From assembly GCA_004764695.1 (NCBI GenBank), contig SMSO01000034.1, positions 1,720,001-1,784,000 on the forward strand: DNA of 64,000 nucleotides, written 5' to 3'. The position numbers and the translations under genes are program-made. Under the pieces are notes generated by a model. The model ran no database searches. It had not been told where the DNA came from and was given only the letters and a program-made list of their open reading frames with translations. Below, one piece after another: positions 45,001 through 55,608 of this stretch (position 1 is the stretch's first letter; every line of letters starts with the position of its first letter). The stretch is from Schizochytrium sp. TIO01 (taxonomy: Eukaryota; Sar; Bigyra; Thraustochytrida; Thraustochytriidae).

Positions 45001-47120
45001 AACCTAGGGGAAACTGTAGCTCGCGGGAGCGACGGCGGAATTAATTGGAACGTATGTTTTTGAGATTGTGGAGCGACCCAAAATTCCGCGATCGAGGCAT
45101 TGATTGGGCGAACTGACTGACTGACCATAGTGGGAAATGGGAACTTTGGGCTTGCTTGCGGGTTCTTCTTCAGAGATGGTTTGCAAAGGATCCTTCGAAG
45201 GCAGCAGCAGCAGCAGCAGAAGCACGCACGCACGCACATGTAGGTATTATTCATTCAGGCAGGACTTGAGTCAATCATTGAGTCAATCATTGAGTCGAGT
45301 GAAGGCGAGATTCTGCTGCTGGGCTACACGCGAGTCTTCATGACTGCAGGCGGTTTATAGGGATCGCTGTACCGAACTGACAAACTAGCGTGGCTATGAA
45401 CCCTGGCATGCGTACAAACTCTGTGCTTCGAACAGCCCAAGAAACGTTACTTGGGTGTGATTGCAAAACAAGATATAATTTAATTACCGAGGTGCCATTT
45501 CGTTTGTTCCTTTTTCAAATTGGAGGACAAACCGCGAACATCGAAGGATATCTCGCTGGAATTAATTGATGCAGATATCGACTGGCTCGTGTCTTTCGTA
45601 GCTCGTGCCGGGGACCTGATAGTTCAGGCTAATAGCTCGAAAGGGCTCTGCTGTAATTCTCAGTTGCATGCGTATCCTCCTCAAACCATGCGCCCGCACT
45701 GCCGTATTTGACTTCCAACTGTGTAAGGAAGTGAGGACCTACCAGCTATAGGTAGGCACTTCACCCAAACTCGTGATTCTAAGCTCTTGGTATGGCATCG
45801 TCCTGTAGTAAGTACGTACCATCTTCGCTGTGTTGTTGACCTTCCTCGCCTTTCTCTTGTCCTGTTGGTTTTGTGAAGGGACAAAATCGAAAGGGTGCCT
45901 AGCACCTACTATCACTCCGCGACCAGCGAATGGATCTACTGCGAGACCTATTGAGCAAGCTCCCCACTCAGACAGGTCCTATCCGTCTAAGCGATCTTTC
46001 CCTTTCTTCTCAATTTTCTCATGAAACTTACAGAACAGGTGGGACTAAGTATTGATTAGCTGCTTTGCATCAAACAGATTATTCATGAGAGCTCAGGTAT
46101 GCAATACTCTGCGTTTCTCATATTCTGACAGAACCCCCTTTCGTCTGAAAGAGTCTGACAACGATTCACGAAAGCAAGGAAGCACTAGCGTGTCTAGCAA
46201 CAACACATCGTTGAAGCCTTACTAACGCTCTTTTCAAGAAGCCCTGAAAACGATTATAAAGCCCGCATGGTATCTAAGAATTCATGAATGCGATCTCGAC
46301 CGAGAAACACAATCGCACTCGATTAGTTCCTTGACTGATTGATTGCTCGATTTTTATACTCTTCAGAAGAAAATACTTTTGTTTTTCTTTAACTCGCTCT
46401 GCTTGATTGCGTAACTGCAGGTGTACAGGCTGACTTGAAGATCAACGAATTTGCACTTCTAGGCTTTCTTTAATGGATTGTAATTACCTTTCGTCAGAGC
46501 AAGAGAGCAAGAGCCCCATGCTTGAGACAAGCATTATTATTTCACTAATACAGTACAGGTGGTGGTGGCCATCTAAGTACTAGTGGCCAAATGTATACGT
46601 GCAAGAGAATGCAGAGTAGGTAAGCACCTATCTACCTAAGTAGGCTTATAACCATTGCTTCTCTGTATACCATGAAAAAATGAAGTAGGCACCTGTTTGT
46701 ACTAGGTGTACTACTATTCCACGTACTGATATGCGTTCGCCCAAGAAAAAAATAAAAACATCATAGGAGTAAATACAAACGTACCTAGATACCTCTGAGA
46801 GTGCTACTGCTCGTAGCAGAATTTTCTCGATCCTCCCTTCTTTAATAATTATTGTATTACGGCCTGTATGAAGTGCTCATTTCGTATTTCATGTGTTTCA
46901 AAGTGTTTTAAAACTAAGCAGTAGGAAGTCAACCCTTCGTTTCCAGTACCTTGCTCGAATTTGAACTAGATAACATATGTCTAACAAAGAATCGAATAAA
47001 CCAGTTAAGATTGGCTCTGATTTTGCTCATCAAAATAGTACTAGACCAAGCTCTAAATTAGTTGCATGAAAGGAACAAGAAAAAACAGCATCAACAGGTA
47101 CTTAGATGCTTATTTACACA

Positions 47121-50100
47121 TTAAAAATCAGCTTTGCTATGATCAAAGAGACCTGAACGGTCAATAACAATGTCACGGAGGCGCTTTACAAGAGGTTGAA
47201 AAGTGCCAGACGGCGCGCAAGTTCCCTCAGCGTCATCTAGGAGGGAAGGATCTTCTAGTGAATCTACCACGACAGTGAAATAAACCCCAGGAGAAATATC
47301 ACATTTGGATGGTGGAAAGTTACTCAAGATTGGAAGCTGAGGAAGCTCATTGTTGAGTTTCATTGAAGCAAACTCGCGCCTCGTCGATTCCAGGACAATG
47401 CTTGTGCCTCTCACATGATGAAGTTCTACTATGTGTGTTCGTTCAACTTCAAGGAATACCTCTTGCGCGTCAGGGGGGCCTTGAAGTAGCACATGCTGTT
47501 GTTGCTGCTCTCGAATTCGCAACGCAGCTGGTGAATCAGACTCTGTGAGCTCCTTCGTGAGATAAAACCGGCGGTAAGCAATATACCGACGCTTGAAACG
47601 ATCTTCGAAAATAGCAACAACTCTACCCAAGTGCTCACAATTTCGACGCGGGTTCCACACATGTACAACCGTACGCATATGAGCCGACATACTCAGTTCT
47701 TGATGCAACACGACACTGTTGAAGAACTGAAGAGGGCAAGCTGGAACTCCACGCGAGAGTACTTCGACACACTCTTCGCACCGTGGTTGGGCCATTACCC
47801 AGTGTTTTGAACAACATGGTAGAGTAATGCCTGATGGCAAAGCACCTGGTGGAACATGCTGAAGATTACCTCGGAGCTGAACCCACGAAGATTGATCTTC
47901 CACAGGCCCAACTAAGGCTTGAAGCTGCTCTGGTCGAAGGTGCAAACTCTGGACATGAGCTGTCAGCTCCTTTTGTGTATGAAAACGTTCAGGGCAACCA
48001 GGTCGCCCGCATCGGAATGGATAATACGATCGAACTTCTTGCTCCGCCAACTTTCGCTCCTCTTCAGCGTCATACAATGGCTTAACTCCGGCTCGCGACC
48101 GAGCTCGAAGGATACTCTTATTCTCTTTGGGTATCCAGGGTGCGATACGTGGCCAATATGCATGCAAACGATGATCAATCTCGGGTTGATCATTCGCCAA
48201 GCGAAATTTACCCACGTGTTCTTGCTGTATATGAGCCTCGGCATCCCTATCCGTCATAAATGCATGTCCACACCCTGGAAAAGTGCATGTATACTTTCGA
48301 ATGTCTCTGTCCATGTGCTTGTGAACCAGATTCGGCCTTATACGTGGAGCGCGGGCCAAATCATACACATCCTTCATTTCTATCGCGCCAAGCTTCTCTC
48401 GAAGTTCCTGGTCAGAGAAGCTGGCTAAGTCAACACTTGTGGGCTTTGGAAGGGCTTTTTCCTCTGGAGAACTCGTTGATAATGTTGGAATATCCCCCTC
48501 GTCCTTGGATGACTTTTGCTTGTTTATTGAAACTTGGCTCACCTTTTTCAAATCATTTGTGTCTAAAGGAAAGCTTACTGATATGTGTCGAGAATACGCA
48601 TCAATGGCGTTTAGACTTTGACCTCCAGAAGTATTCCCTGCTTGGTGTAGCACCTGCTGCAAACCAAGTGTTGTGGAAGGTCGAGGAAGAGTTGCTGGGA
48701 GACCTCCTCGTGGTCCTGGTGTAGACTTGTAAAAACCCAGCCTTTGTAGAGATCGATCCAGCATACTCGCACGATCGGGCCTAGGTTTTAGGGAGCTTTC
48801 AACTCTCTTACGTAGCTTTGTAGATATTGGAAGCTCCTTGTTCAATGTTCCTGTTCGAATGTCATAAACTAATTTGCGCCAGTGGCGATCCAAGAATGCA
48901 AAAGACTGAAAAACATAAGCTACAAATGCTGGCCAGTCTTCGAGCAAGCCACACTCCTCACTTGATAATGCCAATAACATATCTACGTACAGAGGAGCCA
49001 TATTGGTTTCCATACGTAAATTGTCTTTGACGATGAGAGGAACTGGATCTGTAACCTGAAAAGTGCGAGCAAAATTGTCTGGACTTGTCCACATATCTTC
49101 TTGAGACATTGTTGAGCGAATTTCACGTCTACGTTTCTCGGCACGCACGACACGCTCCACGTAAGCTGGCTTGGTCCCTCCATGCAAACGATCCTCTAAC
49201 GTTCGTCCTTCGCGGGTCCATGGTCGCACCAAGTGTGCAGATGTGTGGGGCCGAGCGGCGCTTTCGAGTAACAATTTACCCAGCGCATCTGGCTTGCAGG
49301 TCTCAGCATGTTGTGCAGAGTACTCAAGGCTTAACTGCGCAGATTGGAAAGCTGCTGCTTGTGGATCAAGCAATGGAGGTAACAGTGCCTGTGCATGATC
49401 ACCCTTTCGTTGCTTTCGCAAGGGACTCTGATTTCCCCTAGTTCTTTTATTATTTGTAATTTCATTCGTACTCGGTCGACAATACTTTTCATCTTCAACT
49501 TTGTCACAACCGCCGTAAATGCCAGCAACCTTAGTTGTGCCTGGGCGTCGTCGTTGTTGTTGTTGTTGCGATTCAAGCCGTTCAATGTCTCCTATCCCAG
49601 GAATCACGTGTGATGTTTGTGGACGGGCTGTCCCAGGGTACGTGTCTCGGGGATTCACACTACTGTTCCAGGTACCGTCTTGCTTCAGCTCACGAACAAT
49701 TTGTTCGGATTCTTTTGTAATATCACTAATGATTTTTTGTCCCAGACGCTGAAAAGCACGAGTTGCGCTCTTTTTACTCATATTCACAGCTGGAAGGACT
49801 TGCACGGGGGTTTGTGCATGAAGAGGAGCTCGGGAGCAGCCTATTGCAGTCTTGGCACGAACAGCAAGATCCTCTGAACTATAGTGCATTTTGAACTGAC
49901 TTGGGCTTAAGTGCGTGCCAACGACATTGCGAGGCATTTCTGCAGGACCTGGCGGAGCAAGCATGCGTTGTAACTCTGTTTTAGAGAGAGCTTCAGACTC
50001 CGAGCCTGGAGTTCTGCCCGCACGAATCTTTGGAATCATGCTGTGCATTGCAACGTAGTGGCCACAACTACAAACAGCACGACTACTACCACTATTCGAC

Positions 50101-53100
50101 CCAGCGTGATACCTCTTGCAGTCACATTTCAAGCAAGGTCCATAGGTCACGCATGTCGGACATGCCCATGCCCGATGCTTCTCACAAGCATGTGTTTCCT
50201 GCCTCACATAACGTAAGAAATCGACATAATTTATAGAACCATCATTCCGGGACCACCGCTTCACAAGGGCCTTGATCTGTGATTCAGGTATGCGGTACAT
50301 CATTTGGCGAAGGCCTTGCTCAAATTCGTAGCGACGAATGCGACCCGTATTACCAGCGTCAAATGCCACAAAGGGTAGCTTGCTCCAAAGATTTGCGTGG
50401 GGTGACTTCTCTACACGACCAGCATCGTCATCGTCATCGTTGCTGTCTCTGGCCGTGTCTGCGTCCTGCTTAGGTGCAGAAGATGCATCGCCCTCTGAAT
50501 CACTACAACATGGATCGGAATCACGGTCAAATTCGCTGTTACTCTTGATTTCCATATCATCATCATCGGCCTCTTGATTTGACGACCCCTTTCTAGCTAG
50601 CTTAGTGTTTTGTTTCTCCTTTTTCATCGTTCTCTCCTCGTCCCTTTTCGTCGATAAGTCTTTGTCTTTCGTAAGATCATCCCCCGCTTTATCATTGCTT
50701 GCTTCATCACTGTCCGAAATCCCTCGTCGACGCCAAAACCGGGGTGGACCACGGCGAATTCCAGCAAGCAAATCTTGCATGCGAACCTCGTCTCGATCCA
50801 TCCAGAACTTTGCTTCACCATTCGTAAGTACCGGTCTACCGTAATTGGTGCGCGGAATGAAGCGATCATATGAAGTTCGTGGACGATCCGTATTCAGCCA
50901 CCGCCAAGCCTTTTCGACGGCCTCGCGCTCAATGTTTGCAATAATTCGAGCTCGAAATCCACGCCAAACTGCCTGAATCTTGATGAAAGGTCTTTCATCG
51001 ATGACCTCTTTTACAACTGATTTGCGAATTACTAGAAACGACTTATAGCGCTGCTGAATAATAGATGCTGCGCGATGTCTTCGAATTTTGGTGATTCGCA
51101 CTTGTCGCATGCGCATGTAATAGATTTTTCGTCGTGCTGCCCGCTGAATCTTAGTTGCACATTTATGTAGATATCGTTGATATTCCATAGCCTTTTCCGC
51201 TCGCCACCTCTTTATATATCGTTTTAAATAGCGCACTAATAGCATGTGGGCCCAGGTTGCGTCGGCCCGTTTTGCACGAAACTCGCCTACAACTTGGCGT
51301 CCCACAATATTGAGACGCATTACAAAGCCACGAAAAACACGTTGGATATTTCTTGCTGCACGCATGCGCCTCATCTCACGACGCGTAATGTGACCACGGG
51401 CAACTTTTTGTAAAAGTGCAACTGCACGACGTTGTGCCATTCTATACTTCTCAACGTGCTTCCTTGCTTGTATTCGCCGGACAGTCTTTTGAATTACAGT
51501 GGCTGCTGCCCAGCGTCGATGTGTAATTGTTGCCCGTTGAACTTGTGCTGCTGATCGACGGCAATAAAAGCCACGAAAAGCTCGTTGAATACGTGTTGCA
51601 TAGACATGACCAAGTAAGACCCGACGTAAGGCCCTACGCTGGTCTTGATAATGTTCGATAGCTAGCTGCACTGTCTTATGGCGTTGTGAAAACGCTTCAA
51701 GTTTATCAATGACTCTATACATAACATCACGAGCCAATTCTTGAGGACGCACTTGCTGGATAAATTGTACAACATGATTTGGCGCCCTCAATAGTTTTTG
51801 TTTCTTCTCTGGAAGAAGTTGGAATTTGGCGTCTCGGCGTGATTGTGCTCGAGCATCAATCGCCTCAATCTCAGACTGTTCACCGCGACTTAATTTAGGA
51901 CGAAGCGAGTGTTCGCGAGGGACATATTCCTCCTCGCGGATAGCACGTACACCTGGAGGTACAAGTAATCCACCAATATAATTCCACTGCCCATGCTTCA
52001 CATCAGGAGCATTCCCAGTTCGGATGGTGTAGTGAGATCGACACAAGCCCAGTTCGTTCGGCTCTGTAATTTTTGGTGATTGACCAGGGTGCTCCATATG
52101 ACATCTCTGAGTGTGGTAGCCACACATTAACCCGAAGCGGTTTAGAACTTTATTTTCGCATGTAAGCTTATCACCATGTGGTGCTATGCCCACCCAACGG
52201 CATGTTTGTCTTGATGCACTCTCATGTTCTTCCTTCTCGGCATCTGCAGCGGCTTGCAAAGCAAGCTCTTTAACCTGAGCAAGCTTTGAAACAACTTCGG
52301 GCCTGACGATATGTGTTCCAGGACACCTATGCCGCTCAAGTCGACGCGGGATCCGCCCACGAGATCTTTTATAGCAGGAATTACAGAGCGCTTCGTCATT
52401 CGGATGTCGTACTCGAGGTTGGCCTTCACCTGCATGGGCTTCCAAATCTGAACAAGTCTGAGCATGGAATGCGCACCATCGCAAGGTTGCACCAGATGCA
52501 GCCTTGAAGCGTGGATTCACGCAGTAATAGTTGACTCCATCCACCGTATCTTTGTATAGGCAGGTATCGATGCGAATTTTAATAAGATTCTCCTCCAACT
52601 TTTTTCGTTGCTGTTGTTCTTTTTCTTTTTTTTCGCGCTGTCTCTTTGCCTCGCTTTCTCTAATGGCCCCAGAAAAAACAAGCTGCTTACGTTGACGAGC
52701 CCTCACCTTCATATCATACCGTTTCCGGGCTTCGCGCTCCCGTTGAAATAAAGAACGCGGGTCGAGGGTCCAATCCCAGGCCTCGTTCATCTCATAATCC
52801 TTTTTCCATTTATTCGCCTGCGCAAGCTCAAATTCGTCGTCATCCTCTTCGATTTCTTCAACAAGAGCACGTAGCCTCTTATGGTCCTTTGAGATTTGGT
52901 TGCGACGCTTCTCCCACGCATCCTTCTGCTCTTTCGCGAGCAGTTCACGCAACTGGACCACGAGTTCACCTTTACTACCGGAGGTATTCTGGCATCCTCG
53001 TGCACGTAAGTGCAGCCTCAGATCCCGCAGGCTCAGCGCCAGCGGGTCGATCTGGCTACCCCACGGGCCGCACGTCTCCACGAAAATCACATTATCCGCA

Positions 53101-53120
53101 TCCGCATCACTGCTAAGCAT
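47121..53120 (-). CDS. Giant SAP / IQ-motif / EF-hand / zinc-finger protein
   Basis: 1999 residues from ATG (MLSSDADADNV); an upstream in-frame GTG was discarded. Domains in order: a SAP-like helix pair (~24-60, LSLRDLRLHLRARGCQNTSG); a charged coiled coil (~60-190); two Cys/His-rich blocks (~190-240 and ~305-370, with GLMCGYHTQRC and GLCRSHY); a long array of IQ-type calmodulin-binding helices (~500-770; examples IQRAFRGFYCRR, IQKTVRRIQARK, IQAVWRGFRAR); an acidic linker; an EF-hand-like segment (~930-980, FDAGNTGRIRRYEFEQGL); a CxxC-rich module (~1000-1045); and two C2H2 fingers (~1635-1665 C-x4-C...H-x4-H and ~1735-1765). The combination suggests a calmodulin-binding scaffold, perhaps cytoskeletal, centriolar or ciliary; no named orthologue is recognised. 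The whole 6-kb gene is a single open frame without introns. Confidence 0.85.
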   Translation of the reverse strand: MLSSDADADNVIFVETCGPWGSQIDPLALSLRDLRLHLRARGCQNTSGSKGELVVQLRELLAKEQKDAWEKRRNQISKDHKRLRALVEEIEEDDDEFELAQANKWKKDYEMNEAWDWTLDPRSLFQREREARKRYDMKVRARQRKQLVFSGAIRESEAKRQREKKEKEQQQRKKLEENLIKIRIDTCLYKDTVDGVNYYCVNPRFKAASGATLRWCAFHAQTCSDLEAHAGEGQPRVRHPNDEALCNSCYKRSRGRIPRRLERHRCPGTHIVRPEVVSKLAQVKELALQAAADAEKEEHESASRQTCRWVGIAPHGDKLTCENKVLNRFGLMCGYHTQRCHMEHPGQSPKITEPNELGLCRSHYTIRTGNAPDVKHGQWNYIGGLLVPPGVRAIREEEYVPREHSLRPKLSRGEQSEIEAIDARAQSRRDAKFQLLPEKKQKLLRAPNHVVQFIQQVRPQELARDVMYRVIDKLEAFSQRHKTVQLAIEHYQDQRRALRRVLLGHVYATRIQRAFRGFYCRRSAAQVQRATITHRRWAAATVIQKTVRRIQARKHVEKYRMAQRRAVALLQKVARGHITRREMRRMRAARNIQRVFRGFVMRLNIVGRQVVGEFRAKRADATWAHMLLVRYLKRYIKRWRAEKAMEYQRYLHKCATKIQRAARRKIYYMRMRQVRITKIRRHRAASIIQQRYKSFLVIRKSVVKEVIDERPFIKIQAVWRGFRARIIANIEREAVEKAWRWLNTDRPRTSYDRFIPRTNYGRPVLTNGEAKFWMDRDEVRMQDLLAGIRRGPPRFWRRRGISDSDEASNDKAGDDLTKDKDLSTKRDEERTMKKEKQNTKLARKGSSNQEADDDDMEIKSNSEFDRDSDPCCSDSEGDASSAPKQDADTARDSNDDDDDAGRVEKSPHANLWSKLPFVAFDAGNTGRIRRYEFEQGLRQMMYRIPESQIKALVKRWSRNDGSINYVDFLRYVRQETHACEKHRAWACPTCVTYGPCLKCDCKRYHAGSNSGSSRAVCSCGHYVAMHSMIPKIRAGRTPGSESEALSKTELQRMLAPPGPAEMPRNVVGTHLSPSQFKMHYSSEDLAVRAKTAIGCSRAPLHAQTPVQVLPAVNMSKKSATRAFQRLGQKIISDITKESEQIVRELKQDGTWNSSVNPRDTYPGTARPQTSHVIPGIGDIERLESQQQQQRRRPGTTKVAGIYGGCDKVEDEKYCRPSTNEITNNKRTRGNQSPLRKQRKGDHAQALLPPLLDPQAAAFQSAQLSLEYSAQHAETCKPDALGKLLLESAARPHTSAHLVRPWTREGRTLEDRLHGGTKPAYVERVVRAEKRRREIRSTMSQEDMWTSPDNFARTFQVTDPVPLIVKDNLRMETNMAPLYVDMLLALSSEECGLLEDWPAFVAYVFQSFAFLDRHWRKLVYDIRTGTLNKELPISTKLRKRVESSLKPRPDRASMLDRSLQRLGFYKSTPGPRGGLPATLPRPSTTLGLQQVLHQAGNTSGGQSLNAIDAYSRHISVSFPLDTNDLKKVSQVSINKQKSSKDEGDIPTLSTSSPEEKALPKPTSVDLASFSDQELREKLGAIEMKDVYDLARAPRIRPNLVHKHMDRDIRKYTCTFPGCGHAFMTDRDAEAHIQQEHVGKFRLANDQPEIDHRLHAYWPRIAPWIPKENKSILRARSRAGVKPLYDAEEERKLAEQEVRSYYPFRCGRPGCPERFHTQKELTAHVQSLHLRPEQLQALVGPVEDQSSWVQLRGNLQHVPPGALPSGITLPCCSKHWVMAQPRCEECVEVLSRGVPACPLQFFNSVVLHQELSMSAHMRTVVHVWNPRRNCEHLGRVVAIFEDRFKRRYIAYRRFYLTKELTESDSPAALRIREQQQQHVLLQGPPDAQEVFLEVERTHIVELHHVRGTSIVLESTRREFASMKLNNELPQLPILSNFPPSKCDISPGVYFTVVVDSLEDPSLLDDAEGTCAPSGTFQPLVKRLRDIVIDRSGLFDHSKADF

Positions 53121-53987
53121 GTCAGCCACCCCAACCGCAGCCTCTGTGCTTTTTCAGTACCTAATCGCTGCACCACGACATCTAAGGACAACCTCCACAC
53201 AGCCTAATTTAATCGCTTCGATCGCGCTCTCTCGAGTCTCCCAAACTTTGAGAGAGCACACCCGTGCACAATTCCAAAGCTCAGGCGCACTACCGACTAA
53301 CATCCTCAAGCTCCTTGAATGAAGTTCAACACCGCTTCTGCTACCTCGGTACACACCGTTACTCACCATGCCGTGAACGGAAACGTGGGCAACCGGCAAA
53401 ACAACCTACTATGCCTAAGATACCCCGATTTACCCGAGATGCATTTCTTTGGGCCTTGTCTTTCCTAATTCTCCCACCCCTAGGGATTCTACTAGAACGT
53501 GGATAGGAGCCGAGGTTCTTCTTAGTATGGCAATGGAAATGAAATTGAGCCAGCCATATAAGTACCTAATGTAGACTAGCGCTGTTCTGTTCTTTACAGC
53601 TCGTTCTGTTATTTTCATTCTGGCATAACTTGAGACCAAAATAGTTTTGTCAAGGACTCGGAGGCTCAGGCTTGCGATCTTGAGCTCACGCAGACGTGAA
53701 GTTGAGGACACCAGAGCATAGGAGCGCCGAGGGTGGATCTGTGTTTGTGGTGCTGAGGAGTCAGAGCTTGACTAGGCAGACAGGAGCGGGAAGGGCTGCC
53801 ACACACCACGTGATTGGGGGAGTTGATTTTGGGATAAGAAGGCCAAAAGCTGATCAATAACTCTCGCGAAAAGTTCTAGGTACTTCGCTCTAGCTGTCCA
53901 GAGTGTACTTGATCACTTCAGAAAGGAAAGGGAGCTGGGCTGTGGATACGAGAAGTCAGCGGTAGCTAAGTTTCAACCTTTGACAAG
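53121..53987. other. Divergent intergenic region
   Basis: About 870 bases between the giant gene (-) and WBP2 (+), so it carries both promoters. No coding sequence recognised. Confidence 0.5.
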
Positions 53988-54884
53988 ATGGTACTCAATC
54001 CGTAAGTTTGGTCCGAAATCAATGTTTTTGGCAATATTGGGCGTGTGCAGGGTTTTTGACCCTGTAGTAGTTGATGTGTAGTAATACTACTCTAGGCATC
54101 ATTTTTACTCTTGCTTCTGTCTCGCTCGTTTGGAGATTGAGGTGGACAATATCGATGTAGATTGATGACAAGCTCTGGAAGGCTAACAAGGTTCTTGCAA
54201 ATTTTTATTTATCTCATGAAATGCTGGTGGTGCTGACGGGAATGGTGCGGGATTTTTTTCCGTGCCAACAGACCGATGTTTGACGCCAAGACCCCCATGT
54301 CCAAGGTGGGAGAGTATTTCCTGGTGCAGCGCGAGGGTGTTTCTGTGGAGATCTCCTGCGAAGGTCTACCCAAGCTGAAGGCTAGCTCGGGAGTTCTCTA
54401 CTTGACGACTCTTCGAGTTGTTTATGTCCCGGTGCCCGCCAAACCTCTTGATCATGGTACGGAGTTCAGGTCCTTTGAGTTTTCTTTGGACAAAGTTGAG
54501 GACGAGAAATTTAATCAGCCCATCTTCGGTGCGAACAATTTGAGTGGCAACCTTAAACCCACGCCAGGAATGGGACTAACCGTGGATGCTAAGTTTAAGT
54601 TGTACTTCAAGAATGGCGGAGCCGGTACTTTGCTACCAATCTTCTTTCGAGCCCTCGTCGATGCTCGTCGAGGAAATGCCCATGCTATTGCAGAGGCCGT
54701 CCTCGCAGGTAGCTTTGCTGCTACAGCTCTCATTGACCCCAACGACCCATCCGTTGTGTACAGGACTCAGCCGGACATCCCGGTTGCAGACGAGATCAAG
54801 GAATCCGATCTCGAGGCCGAAAACGAGGCAAATAAGAAGCGGGAGGCCAGGCACGATAATAACAATGGTGCCACAGCTTTGTAA
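53988..54884 (+). CDS. WBP2-like GRAM-domain protein
   Basis: Two exons: 53988-54001 and 54272-54884, 208 residues. Exon 1 encodes only MVLNP before donor GTAAGT; the acceptor CCAACAG precedes ACCGATG, and joining keeps the frame (MVLNP-PMFDAK). The MxLN start matches the conserved N-terminus of animal WBP2, which supports the tiny first exon. The GRAM/PH-like core follows: VEISCEGLPKLKASSGVLYLTTLRVVYVP, SFEFSLDKVEDEKFNQPIFGANNLSG (the QPVFGANYI motif of WBP2), FKLYFKNGGAGTLLPIFF. WBP2 proteins are WW-domain-binding adaptors. The PPxY motifs that bind WW domains are absent here, and the C-terminus is short and charged, so partner binding must differ. Exact function unknown. Confidence 0.85.
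54002..54271 (+). other. Spliceosomal intron of the WBP2-like gene
   Basis: 270 nt, GTAAGT...CCAACAG, with a T-run (GATTTTTTTC) shortly before the acceptor. It separates a 14-nt first coding exon from the rest. Confidence 0.82.
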
Positions 54885-55608
54885 TACCTGCATTACGATC
54901 GGTACCCATAGTTTGGGTGGGATTTTCTTTTTGCTCAAAATGTGTCATTATGGATACACATTCTTCTTTCACAATTTATGTTTGCTGTTTTCTATATCGT
55001 TTTCTTGTATCGACTAGCCCTTTCTGTGCTTTATCTGTTCATCTTGCATCATAGCTTCATGTTTTTCAGTACTGCCTGCTTCCAATCATTGGAATCTTGG
55101 AATCTCTGGAAAATCAAATAAGGAACATGTCAGCTATTGTAACATAACATTCATTTGTCTCAAGCCTTGAGAATTATAACTCTTGTTGGGATGCATCAGA
55201 GAGGCAGATTTAATGTAGCAAAATCACATTCAATACCGGCAAATTTGGTACACCATTGAGTTTTTTTTTGTTTTTTTGTTTTTTAAGTACTTTCCCACTT
55301 TGAAGTTCATACACAATTTGCATCCAAATTATGCAAAAAATAATTTTAGATGTTCACCTGTCTTTACGTGTGAACCACAGATTGTGCTGGTCAAGAGTCT
55401 CAGTATCGTCGAGTAGCTTGTAGAGATAGTTACATCTAAGGAAAACTATAGAACATTGCAAAGCGTTCTCAGCTGCAATAAATCCATAAGAAAACAAAAA
55501 CTTGCAAGACACAGAAACGACTCTCGCTCGCGCAGCGTTTGACAAAGCAACCTTGGAGACGATTTCTACTCAGCGGCACGAACGGAATTAGCCGCCAAAG
55601 TCCAGGCC
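54885..55608. other. Intergenic spacer
   Basis: 724 bases, with a T-rich tract at 55260-55285. Nothing else recognised. Confidence 0.5.

Larger units (their letters stand above)
28142..47120. other. Gene desert rich in microsatellites and AT-rich blocks
   Basis: Almost 19 kb without a recognisable gene on either strand. Open frames here are short or are translations of simple repeats (VCLF or NKQT repeats). Content: scattered tetranucleotide arrays (GTTT, CAAT/GATT, GAAT, CTAT, CTTC, CTAC), trinucleotide arrays (GAA, CAA, TTG), and recurring 100-300-bp AT-rich blocks with poly-A or poly-T runs (about 30475-30560, 34090-34400, 34630-34690, 36100-36250, 38640-38790, 40730-40810 and 43640-43850). 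The left end is the promoter side of citrate synthase. No tRNA, rRNA, SRP RNA or snRNA pattern was found by eye. Confidence 0.7.

Noticed and set aside
28142-47120. CRISPR-like array among the desert repeats
   Set aside because: The repeats are 3-5-bp microsatellites without unique spacers, in a eukaryotic setting.
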